Position numbers and translations under genes: made by a program | Notes under the pieces: generated by a model | Told to the model about the DNA's origin: nothing | The model's database searches: none | Seen by the model: the letters and a program-made list of their open reading frames with translations, nothing else | Assembly (NCBI GenBank): GCA_013815505.1 | Contig: JACDGA010000123.1 | Coordinates: forward strand, 1-5,860 | Length of the DNA: 5,860 nt | Direction of reading: 5' to 3' | From: Acidimicrobiia bacterium | Lineage (GTDB): Bacteria > Actinomycetota > Acidimicrobiia > Acidimicrobiales > Ilumatobacteraceae | In this document: positions 1-5,303 of the stretch, piece by piece | Layout: each line of letters begins with the position of its first letter | Numbering within the stretch: the stretch's first letter is position 1

Positions 1-239
1 CGCTGACGATGCCCGAGTTCGCCGGCTTCGCGACTGTGATGCGCACACTGCTGCCCGTCGCCATCAGCTGCATCGCTGCGCTCCCCGTGCTCGCGATGCG
101 CGAGCTGCCGTCGGCCGACACGGCGGTGCGGTCGTCGATCGGGCTGATGCTCGCCGTCGCCGCCTGCGCATGGTGGGTTCGCAAGCACAACGACTACGGC
201 GAGCGGGTACGAGCGTTCATCGAGGAGGGCAAGCGATGA
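1..239 (+). CDS. C-terminal part of a membrane protein, possible permease partner of the ABC ATPase
   Basis: The gene enters from the left edge already in frame (codons from base 3) and stops at TGA 237-239, so only about the last 78 residues are visible. They hold two hydrophobic stretches likely to be membrane helices, one around LLPVAISCIAALPVLAM and one around SSIGLMLAVAACAWWV, separated by a short polar loop. The tail is charged and ends IEEGKR, presumably cytoplasmic. The stop codon overlaps the start of the following ABC ATPase gene (ATGA), which implies translational coupling. ABC-2-type exporters are usually encoded as such permease-ATPase pairs, so a permease role is a reasonable inference. 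No family motif is visible in this fragment and other membrane proteins cannot be excluded. The ATG at base 9 is internal rather than a convincing start, because the frame is open upstream to the window edge. Confidence 0.6.
   Translation, partial: LTMPEFAGFATVMRTLLPVAISCIAALPVLAMRELPSADTAVRSSIGLMLAVAACAWWVRKHNDYGERVRAFIEEGKR
222..229 (+). promoter_or_regulatory. Shine-Dalgarno site of the ABC ATPase gene
   Basis: A purine-rich GAGGAGGG lies inside the last codons of the upstream membrane-protein gene, with six bases between its end and the ATG at 236. It supports that ATG over the in-frame ATG at 170, which would overlap the upstream gene by 70 bases and adds an unrelated Arg-rich N-terminus. 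It is the only strong ribosome binding site seen before a gene in this window. Confidence 0.8.
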
Positions 240-907
240 CCGCAGCGCTCGTGGCGGACGGCGTGGCGAAGCGGTACGGCGACGCGGTCGCGCTCGAACC
301 GCTGGAGCTCGCCGTCACCGCCGGTGAACGGGTCTCACTGATCGGGCACAACGGCAGCGGCAAGAGCACGCTGCTGCGGCTCTGCGCCGGGCTGATCGAG
401 CCGAGCGAGGGGACGATCGCCGTCGCCGGCCACCCGGCGGGGTCGCTCGCCGCCCGGGCCGAGCTGTCCTATCTGGGCGACCAACCCGTCTTCTACGACG
501 ACCTGAGCGTGTGGGAGCACATCGAGTACATCGCCCGACTCGGTGGCAACGGGCAGTGGGTGCCGCGAGCGACGGAGCTCGTCGAGCGGCTCGGCCTCGC
601 CCAGCGCACCGACGATCTGCCGGCGTCGTTCAGCAGAGGACTGCGCCAGAAGGCCGCGATCGCGCTCGCCTTCGTGCGCCCCTTCTCGGTGATGCTTGTC
701 GACGAGCCGTTCGTCGGCCTCGACGTCAGCGGCCGCCGTGCGCTGCTCGACCTGTTGCTCGACGCCCAGCACGCAGGGGTGACGCTCGTGGTCGCGACCC
801 ACGAGCTGGCGACGATCAGCGCTTCGGACCGGGTGCTCGCGCTACGCGACGGCGAGCTGGTCTTCGACGGCACCCCCGACGAAGCGGGCGCGGCCGACGT
901 CACCTGA
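236..907 (+). CDS. ABC transporter ATP-binding protein (ABC-2 exporter type)
   Basis: A 223-residue single nucleotide-binding domain that should hydrolyse ATP on the cytoplasmic face to drive a membrane partner. Visible motifs in order are Walker A GHNGSGKST (residues 37-45), Q-loop Gln83, signature region FSRGLRQK (132-139), Walker B VMLVDEP (152-158, catalytic Glu157), D-loop GLD (161-163) and switch His189. All catalytic residues are present. The signature reads FSRGL instead of LSGGQ; such degenerate signatures are common among ATPases of ABC-2-type exporters, which is the basis for the subfamily call. The length is that of a minimal ATPase without a regulatory C-terminal domain. The start overlaps the stop of the upstream membrane-protein gene by three bases and has a strong Shine-Dalgarno, so the two are probably co-translated as one exporter. 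The substrate cannot be read from sequence. Confidence 0.93.
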   Translation: MTAALVADGVAKRYGDAVALEPLELAVTAGERVSLIGHNGSGKSTLLRLCAGLIEPSEGTIAVAGHPAGSLAARAELSYLGDQPVFYDDLSVWEHIEYIARLGGNGQWVPRATELVERLGLAQRTDDLPASFSRGLRQKAAIALAFVRPFSVMLVDEPFVGLDVSGRRALLDLLLDAQHAGVTLVVATHELATISASDRVLALRDGELVFDGTPDEAGAADVT

Positions 908-918
908 CGCTGATCCGT

Positions 919-924
919 TAGCAT
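919..924 (+). promoter_or_regulatory. Putative -10 element TAGCAT for leaderless gene at 931
   Basis: TAGCAT fits the actinobacterial -10 consensus TANNNT and ends six bases before the ATG at 931, which places the transcription start at or next to the start codon. There is no Shine-Dalgarno in the 23-base gap after the ABC gene. Two other genes here show the same geometry. No clear -35 box is seen, which is normal for such promoters. This is prediction from pattern only. Confidence 0.55.
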
Positions 925-930
925 CACGCC

Positions 931-1599
931 ATGCAGGAGTTCGATTCCGTCAGCGTGTCGTCGTACGAGGCCGAGTCCCTCACCGCAAAGCTCGGCGAGC
1001 GGTCAGCCGACGGCTGGTCCGTCGTGAGCATCGTCTCCGCCGGCAGTGATGTGGTGGCGTATCTGAGCCGTGAGGGTTCGGGCTCGCCGGCCACGGGAAC
1101 AAGCGCCTCGTCCAGCGAGTCTGGCGGCGGCGCCTCTTCGTCGAGTCCGTCCGCATGGTCGGCGGGATCGTCGACACCGGCCGAGCCGGCAGGTTGGGGC
1201 AGCGGCTCGTCCGAGCCCGCCTCGACGACACCCACGTCCACGTCGTCGTGGGGTTCGTCGGGCAACGAGGGCGCCCAGTCCTCCACACCTCCCAGCGAGA
1301 CCGCCACGTCGTCGTGGGGCAACAGCGACAATTCCGGCGGCATCGCCCAGCCGACGGCGAGCAACTCGTCGTGGGGCAGCAGCGACGCGTCGGGCGCTTC
1401 GGGTTCGGCAGGATCCAGTTGGGGTGGTGGCCAGTCGGGCGCGGGTTCGGCGGGTTCCACCACGGCGGCGCCCTCGGTGCCGGCTGGTTGGTACGCGGAT
1501 CCCTCCAACAGGTTCGAGCTTCGCTACTGGGACGGGTCGGCATGGACCGAGCACGTCTCGCGATCGGGCCAGCAGTACACCGATCCGCCCGTCGCCTGA
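931..1599 (+). CDS. DUF2510-domain protein with Ser/Gly-rich SSWG-repeat linker
   Basis: A 222-residue protein in three parts. Residues 1-48 form a small folded-looking domain with a pattern LGERSADGW followed by a beta-like stretch VVSIVSAG; it loosely resembles DUF4177-type domains. Residues 49-180 are low complexity (Ser, Gly, Ala, Thr) with the motif SSWG repeated at residues 105, 127, 146 and 162. Residues 181-222 match the DUF2510 pattern: GWYADP (186-191), LRYWDG (197-202) and WTEHV (205-209), a short Trp/Tyr-rich domain typical of actinobacteria and often joined to membrane or secreted parts. No signal peptide or membrane helix is visible, so it is probably cytoplasmic. The start has no Shine-Dalgarno but a TANNNT box six bases upstream, suggesting a leaderless mRNA. 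It probably forms a two-gene unit with the MBL-Rieske gene 10 nt downstream. Function unknown. Confidence 0.85.
   Translation: MQEFDSVSVSSYEAESLTAKLGERSADGWSVVSIVSAGSDVVAYLSREGSGSPATGTSASSSESGGGASSSSPSAWSAGSSTPAEPAGWGSGSSEPASTTPTSTSSWGSSGNEGAQSSTPPSETATSSWGNSDNSGGIAQPTASNSSWGSSDASGASGSAGSSWGGGQSGAGSAGSTTAAPSVPAGWYADPSNRFELRYWDGSAWTEHVSRSGQQYTDPPVA
1243..1425 (+). repeat. Four spaced SSWG-coding motifs in the linker
   Basis: The in-frame motif Ser-Ser-Trp-Gly occurs with starts at 1243, 1309, 1366 and 1414. The first three copies share the identical DNA TCGTCGTGGGG; the fourth uses different serine codons. Spacing shrinks from 66 to 57 to 48 bases, each a multiple of three. A related AGWGSGS lies just upstream near 1190. 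The pattern is a degenerate protein repeat, kept in frame, and not a direct DNA repeat array. Confidence 0.7.
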
Positions 1600-1609
1600 A
1601 CGGACGCGG

Positions 1610-3199
1610 ATGCGCGCGACGTCCATCGGTCACGCCGGCATCCTGATCGAAACCAGTTACGGCTCGATCCTCTGTGACCCGTGGTTCGAGCCGGCGTTCT
1701 TCGGCTCGTGGTTCGTCTTCCCGCGCAACGACCAGCTCGACGCCGACCTGACCGCACGCATCGAGTCAGCCGACTACCTGTTCGTCTCGCACCTCCACGC
1801 CGACCACTTCGACGTGCCATGGCTGCGCGAACACCTTCGCCGCGACATCACGGTGCTGCTGCCGGGCTACCCGACGCGAGAACAGGAGCGGCGCCTCCAG
1901 GCGATCGGGTTCGACACGTTCATCCGCACGCAGGACGGTGTCGAGCAGCAGCTGGCCGGTGACCTGCGCGTCGCGATCCACGTCGAGACGAGCATCACCG
2001 ACGGTCCCGGCGGCGACTCCGCGCTCGTCGTGTCCGACGGCGAGAGCCGACTCGTCAACCAGAACGACTGCCGCACCACCGACCTCGACGCGCTCCGCTC
2101 GCACGGACCAGTCGATCTGCACTGGCTGCAATACAGCGGCGCCATCTGGTACCCGATGGTGTACGACGAGCCGCCCGAGCGGATGCGCCGACTCGTCGAC
2201 GCCAAGGTCGAGAGCCAGTTCGCGAGGGCGATGCGGTACGTCGAGAGCATCGCCGCGACCGCCGTGGTGCCGAGTGCCGGTCCGCCGTGCTTTCTCGACG
2301 AGGAGCTGTTCCACCTCAACGTCATCAACGGCGACGAGCCGAGCATCTTCTGGGACCAACCGTCGTTTCTCGCCCGCCTCGACGAGTCGGGCCACCGCGG
2401 TGTGCTGGCGATGCCCGGCACGGCCGTGACGGTGGAGGACGGCGCGATCTCGATCGAGCATCCGGTGCCCGACGACGAGATGGCGCGCATCTGGACGCAC
2501 AAGGAGCGCGTGCTGCGTGAGTACCAGCAGGACTGGGCCGTGTGGCTGAAGACCGAACGCGATCGTTGGGAGGTTCCGCAGACCGATCTTGTGGCGACGC
2601 TGTCGGCGTGGTGGCAGCCGCTGCTGCGGATGGCTCCCACGCTGCGGCGCGCCATCGGTGCGCCGTGCCTGCTCGTCGCCGGTGACGTCGAGATCCTCGT
2701 CGACTTCGTCGCCGGTGAGGTGCGCCTCCACGCCGGCGAGCCGTACGGCTTCCGCTTCGAGATCGATCGTGCACTCGTCGAGACAGTCGTCACCGAGCGG
2801 GCGGTCGACTGGAGCAACTCGCTGTTCTTGTCGTGCCGCTTCCGGGCGTGGCGGGAGGGCGACTTCAACGAGTACGTCTACAACTTCTTCAAGTCGCTGT
2901 CGGTGGAGCGGATGCGCCGCACCGAAGCCGAAGCCCGACGCAAGCTCGACCCACCGACCGAGGAAGAGCCCGACATCACGCTGGGCGACTACGTCGTGGC
3001 GCGGCGCTGCCCACATCGCAACGCCGATCTCTCGGTGTTCGGAGAGATCCAGACGGTCGACGGGTGCGACCAGGTGGTGTGCACGCTGCACGGCTGGCGC
3101 TTCGACGCCGAGACGGGCAGATGCCTCACGTCAGCGGACCACCCGCTGCGCATCAGGCGACGGGCGGACGAGCGCACCAGCGCAGCGACCGAGGTCTGA
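1610..3199 (+). CDS. CMAH-like metallo-beta-lactamase-fold protein with C-terminal Rieske [2Fe-2S] domain
   Basis: A 529-residue probable metalloenzyme and redox protein. The N-terminal MBL domain (about 1-260) has CDPW (22-25), the metal motif HLHADH (61-66), His124 and a likely bridging Asp153 in NQNDC. The C-terminal Rieske domain (about 455-520) has CPH (Cys467, His469) and CTLHGW (Cys491, His494), the four expected cluster ligands; 21 residues separate the two pairs, longer than the usual 15-18. From memory of vertebrate CMP-Neu5Ac hydroxylase, the MBL part matches its FDPW...SHLHSDH and NTVDC blocks, and the region 355-430 (ILVDF, W401, NEYVYNFF) matches its segment after the MBL domain. 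In CMAH the Rieske domain is N-terminal; here it is C-terminal. The start at 1610 gives an MBL first strand directly. An upstream extension in the same frame is Arg-rich and overlaps the preceding gene, so it is discounted. Substrate unknown; no sialic-acid gene is nearby. Confidence 0.88.
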   Translation: MRATSIGHAGILIETSYGSILCDPWFEPAFFGSWFVFPRNDQLDADLTARIESADYLFVSHLHADHFDVPWLREHLRRDITVLLPGYPTREQERRLQAIGFDTFIRTQDGVEQQLAGDLRVAIHVETSITDGPGGDSALVVSDGESRLVNQNDCRTTDLDALRSHGPVDLHWLQYSGAIWYPMVYDEPPERMRRLVDAKVESQFARAMRYVESIAATAVVPSAGPPCFLDEELFHLNVINGDEPSIFWDQPSFLARLDESGHRGVLAMPGTAVTVEDGAISIEHPVPDDEMARIWTHKERVLREYQQDWAVWLKTERDRWEVPQTDLVATLSAWWQPLLRMAPTLRRAIGAPCLLVAGDVEILVDFVAGEVRLHAGEPYGFRFEIDRALVETVVTERAVDWSNSLFLSCRFRAWREGDFNEYVYNFFKSLSVERMRRTEAEARRKLDPPTEEEPDITLGDYVVARRCPHRNADLSVFGEIQTVDGCDQVVCTLHGWRFDAETGRCLTSADHPLRIRRRADERTSAATEV

Positions 3200-3204
3200 C
3201 GGGC

Positions 3205-4122
3205 TCAGCCGCGCCACTCCCCGTGCACCCAGACGGGAGTGGTGAGCGGCACGAGGTCGGTAGCCCAGATGAAGTCCATCGCCGGCACCGACACGCGCAC
3301 GCAGCCGTGCGACGCCGGGTAGTCGGGGATCGAGTTTGAGCCGTGCACGGCGACGCCGCCGATGAAGTACTTCGGCCGGTAGATCTGGCCGAGGTCGCCC
3401 TTCCACCAGCCCTTCTTGCGTTGACGCTCGACCTGCCACAGTCCGTCGGGCGTGATGGCAACGCCGGTGATCTTCTCGCCCGGCGAGTTCTGGTCGGGCT
3501 CGGTGTACTCGTCACCGTTGGCGGTCGACGTGTTGAACGCCCACACGACCTTGCCGCCACGAATGACGAAGAGGAGCTGACGCGACTTGTCGATCTCGAC
3601 GAGCGTGCCGGCGTCGGCCCGGCCACGGACGCGCTCGGCCTGCGCCGTGAGCGCTGCTGCCGTCGCCGAGTCGATCGAGCCGCTCGTGGCGAGACCCTTG
3701 TACTTCTGGAACGCCATCACGGCCTGCGCCGTCGTGAGGTCGTACGAGCCGTTGGCGGCTTGGAGCCAGAACCCGAGATCGAGCAGTCGCTGCTGCAGCA
3801 CCGCGGTCGACGAGCCGCTCGACTGCCCGACGGCGGCGATCGGTGACCGGGCGGCCCCGAGGGCGACCACGGGCGACGGCCACGTGGTGTTCGTCGGCTT
3901 CTGCGTGGTGGTCGTCGCCTTCTCGGTGGGGGGCGTCGTGGCGACGGCGGTGGTGGTCTGGCGAAGACGGCGCGTCGCCGGCGTCGTGGACTCGACCTGC
4001 GTGGTGGCGGGCTGGGTCTCGGGGGAAGGCGGCGCGGCGACCTGCTCGGAGCACGAGGCGAGGAAGCCGACGAGCACCAGGGCTGCCGCAGCGCCCGCGA
4101 GTCGACGTGGTGTCCCGATCAC
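3205..4122 (-). CDS. Lipoprotein L,D-transpeptidase (YkuD family) with peptidoglycan-binding domain
   Basis: A 305-residue exported cell-wall enzyme, expected to form 3-3 cross-links in peptidoglycan or to attach proteins to it. From the GTG start, a short n-region with two arginines, a hydrophobic core and the lipobox LASC with Cys24 form a lipoprotein signal. A Thr/Pro/Gln-rich linker (about 25-90) spans the wall. A PG_binding_1-type domain follows (about 105-166; LQQRLLDLGFW, then VMAFQKYKGL). The YkuD catalytic domain (about 172-302) has His260 (VHGSN) and the active-site motif SHGCVR with His272, nucleophile Cys274 and Arg276, all intact. The GTG at 4122 is chosen because it gives a signal peptide of normal length and has TAACGT seven bases upstream. 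An alternative GTG at 4158, with a G-run upstream, would add 12 residues including Asp to the n-region. The gene converges on the MBL-Rieske gene, leaving 5 bases. Confidence 0.92.
   Translation of the reverse strand: MIGTPRRLAGAAAALVLVGFLASCSEQVAAPPSPETQPATTQVESTTPATRRLRQTTTAVATTPPTEKATTTTQKPTNTTWPSPVVALGAARSPIAAVGQSSGSSTAVLQQRLLDLGFWLQAANGSYDLTTAQAVMAFQKYKGLATSGSIDSATAAALTAQAERVRGRADAGTLVEIDKSRQLLFVIRGGKVVWAFNTSTANGDEYTEPDQNSPGEKITGVAITPDGLWQVERQRKKGWWKGDLGQIYRPKYFIGGVAVHGSNSIPDYPASHGCVRVSVPAMDFIWATDLVPLTTPVWVHGEWRG
3212..3244. repeat. Inverted repeat at the convergent gene ends, possible terminator
   Basis: Bases 3212-3221 pair with 3235-3244 (core CCACTCCC / GGGAGTGG, 8 perfect pairs, plus one G-U and one G-C pair outside), with a 13-base loop. 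It starts 13 bases after the stop of the MBL-Rieske gene but lies inside the last codons of the transpeptidase gene. No U-tract follows. It could terminate plus-strand transcription; a chance coding palindrome is equally possible. Confidence 0.3.
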
Positions 4123-4129
4123 CGCGACG

Positions 4130-4135
4130 ACGTTA
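4130..4135 (-). promoter_or_regulatory. Putative -10 element TAACGT for leaderless transpeptidase gene
   Basis: On the minus strand TAACGT matches TANNNT and ends seven bases before the GTG at 4122, placing the transcription start near that codon. This supports 4122 over the upstream GTG at 4158. No -35 box is obvious. The reading conflicts with any function of the short ORF at 4133-4189 as a leader peptide on the same transcript. Confidence 0.45.
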
Positions 4136-4205
4136 CCCAGGCGGACATCCGTTCGCACAGGCGCCCCCCGAGAGCTCCGGAAAATCCATGTTTGGCACCC
4201 TTTCC

Positions 4206-4239
4206 CTCCGGACATGCTCGCGCGGAACGCATGCCGGAG
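4206..4239. repeat. Imperfect inverted repeat upstream of the transpeptidase gene
   Basis: CTCCGG-A-CATGC at 4206-4217 pairs with GCATGCCGGAG at 4229-4239, giving 11 base pairs with a single bulged A (4212) and an 11-base loop. It lies in the 174-base gap between gluQ and the transpeptidase gene, about 85 bases before the GTG start. It could be a regulator binding site or an RNA hairpin trailing the gluQ transcript. No U-tract follows on either strand. Confidence 0.45.
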
Positions 4240-4282
4240 CGCGTGCACGATCGATCGGCGAGCCGCCCCTCGCCGGTCCTGC

Positions 4283-4312
4283 AGGGCGGGTTCGCATCAG
4301 CGAGCCCGCCCT
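4283..4312 (-). terminator. Strong stem-loop across the gluQ stop codon, possible terminator
   Basis: Bases 4283-4295 pair with 4300-4312 to give a 13-bp GC-rich stem with a 4-base loop. One position (4291/4304) is a G-U wobble on plus-strand RNA and a C-A mismatch on minus-strand RNA. The loop holds the gluQ stop codon, so one arm is coding. There is no U-tract, so it would be an atypical intrinsic terminator, as often seen in GC-rich actinobacteria, or an mRNA 3'-end stabiliser. Confidence 0.45.
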
Positions 4313-5250
4313 TGCGCGTCCGGAGACGGTGACCACTCTCGCTCCAGCTCGTCGAGCGTGACCGTGGTGAGTGGATGGCGGCCTGGATCGCGTCGAGCCG
4401 CCCGCCAGCCATCGATCGCAGCCTCCACGTCGCCCGTTGCGGTCGGGATGCCGAGCGACCGCAGCAGTGCGTGCCGCACCGCCGGCGGCGTGACGTCACG
4501 CTCGGCGAGGTCGGCCAGCGTGACGGCGCCGTCGCGCTTCGAGAGGCGATCGCCGCCCGGTCCGAGCACCAGCGGGACGTGTGCGTAGCGGGGCGTCGGA
4601 GCATCCAGCAGCTCCTGCAGCAGAAGGTGACGAGGGGTGCTGGACAGCAGGTCGTCACCACGCACCACCTGGGTGACGCCCTGATCCCAGTCGTCGAGCA
4701 CGACGGCGAGGTTGTAGGCGGGCACACCGTCGTTTCGCCGGATGACGAAGTCGTCGGCGGTGCCCACGAACGTCCCCGCCACCTCGTCGTCGACCGCACG
4801 GCTCGCCCCGTCGGTCCGCAGCCGCAGCGCGGGCGGGCGCGTCTCGCTCCGGCGTGCGATCTCGGCGTCGGACAGATCCCGGCATGTCCCTGGGTAAGCG
4901 CCGTCGGGCGAGGCGTCGTGCGGCGCGCGCACCGCGTCGCGGATCTCGCGGCGCGAGCAGAAGCAGGGGTAGGTCAGTCCCGCTGCGGTCAGCTCGTCGA
5001 TCACCTCGCGGTAGCGGGTGAAGCGATCCCGCTGGCGGACGATCGTGCCGTCCCAGTCGACCCCGACGGCAGCGAGATCGTCCAGTTGCCGCTGCCCGTG
5101 GCGATCGACGCTGACGGACGGATCGAGATCGTCCATGCGGACGAGGAAGCGCTCACCGGCGGCACGGGCGGAGAGCCAGGCGGCGAGGGCCGTGCGCAGG
5201 TTGCCGACGTGGAGGTCGCCCGACGGCGACGGCGCGAACCGTCCAGTCAC
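4297..5250 (-). CDS. gluQ: Glutamyl-queuosine tRNA(Asp) synthetase (GluQ)
   Basis: A 317-residue class I synthetase paralogue that activates glutamate and attaches it to the queuosine base at position 34 of tRNA(Asp) in the cytoplasm. It starts with the family opening GRFAPSPSGDLHVGN; the HIGH motif is HVGN (14-17) and the KMSKS equivalent is RLSKRDG (235-241). The zinc site typical of the family is present: CFC (Cys96, Cys98), Tyr119 and Cys123 in Y-x3-C. The blocks VPAYNLAVVLDDW and VVRGDDLLSSTPRH are as in GluRS-like enzymes. It has the family's short length of about 300 residues and lacks the anticodon-binding half of true GluRS (usually about 470 or more residues), which excludes gltX. 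The GTG at 5250 is the only start that retains the opening motif; two ATGs just upstream are out of frame. It is divergent from the zinc-ribbon gene, with 53 bp between them. Confidence 0.95.
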   Translation of the reverse strand: MTGRFAPSPSGDLHVGNLRTALAAWLSARAAGERFLVRMDDLDPSVSVDRHGQRQLDDLAAVGVDWDGTIVRQRDRFTRYREVIDELTAAGLTYPCFCSRREIRDAVRAPHDASPDGAYPGTCRDLSDAEIARRSETRPPALRLRTDGASRAVDDEVAGTFVGTADDFVIRRNDGVPAYNLAVVLDDWDQGVTQVVRGDDLLSSTPRHLLLQELLDAPTPRYAHVPLVLGPGGDRLSKRDGAVTLADLAERDVTPPAVRHALLRSLGIPTATGDVEAAIDGWRAARRDPGRHPLTTVTLDELEREWSPSPDAQGRAR

Positions 5251-5290
5251 GTTCTCATCATGGCTCCCACCCTCGGAAACGTGGCGGCCC

Positions 5291-5296
5291 TACCAT
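5291..5296 (+). promoter_or_regulatory. Putative -10 element TACCAT for leaderless zinc-ribbon gene
   Basis: TACCAT matches TANNNT and ends seven bases before the ATG at 5304. No Shine-Dalgarno precedes that ATG. The element sits in the 53-bp divergent gap with gluQ, where the gluQ promoter must also lie; only a poor CATGAT is seen six bases before the gluQ GTG on the minus strand. Confidence 0.55.
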
Positions 5297-5303
5297 CGGT
5301 GCC

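Noticed and set aside
1243..1425. Spaced repeats as a possible CRISPR-like array
   Set aside because: The repeats are only 11 bases, the spacing is uneven but always in frame, and they encode SSWG in a continuous gene.
924..1508. 194-codon antisense open frame opposite the SSWG-linker gene
   Set aside because: Pro/Glu/Asp-rich composition mirrors the Ser/Gly repeats on the other strand; no recognisable domain, while the plus-strand frame has a DUF2510-like end and a promoter box.
1070..1609. 180-codon upstream extension of the MBL-Rieske frame
   Set aside because: It is Arg/Pro-rich, overlaps the linker gene in another frame and adds nothing before the first MBL strand; the ATG at 1610 fits the fold.
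1766..3091. 441-codon antisense frame opposite the MBL-Rieske gene
   Set aside because: Long open antisense frames are expected in GC-rich genes; the composition has no domain, and the plus strand shows two intact metal sites.
1610..3199. Reading the MBL-Rieske protein as an ordinary UlaG-like hydrolase or a sialic-acid hydroxylase
   Set aside because: The Rieske site rules out a plain hydrolase, and no sialic-acid genes or direct evidence support the CMAH reaction; only the CMAH-like architecture is claimed.
4123..4248. Longer transpeptidase starts at ATG 4248 or GTG 4158
   Set aside because: They extend the lipoprotein signal beyond normal length; GTG 4158 has a G-run upstream and remains a weaker alternative, but 4122 gives a compact signal and a -10 box at the right distance.
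3587..4588. 333-codon plus-strand frame spanning the transpeptidase start and the end of gluQ
   Set aside because: It crosses two well supported minus-strand genes and their gap, with no coherent domain.
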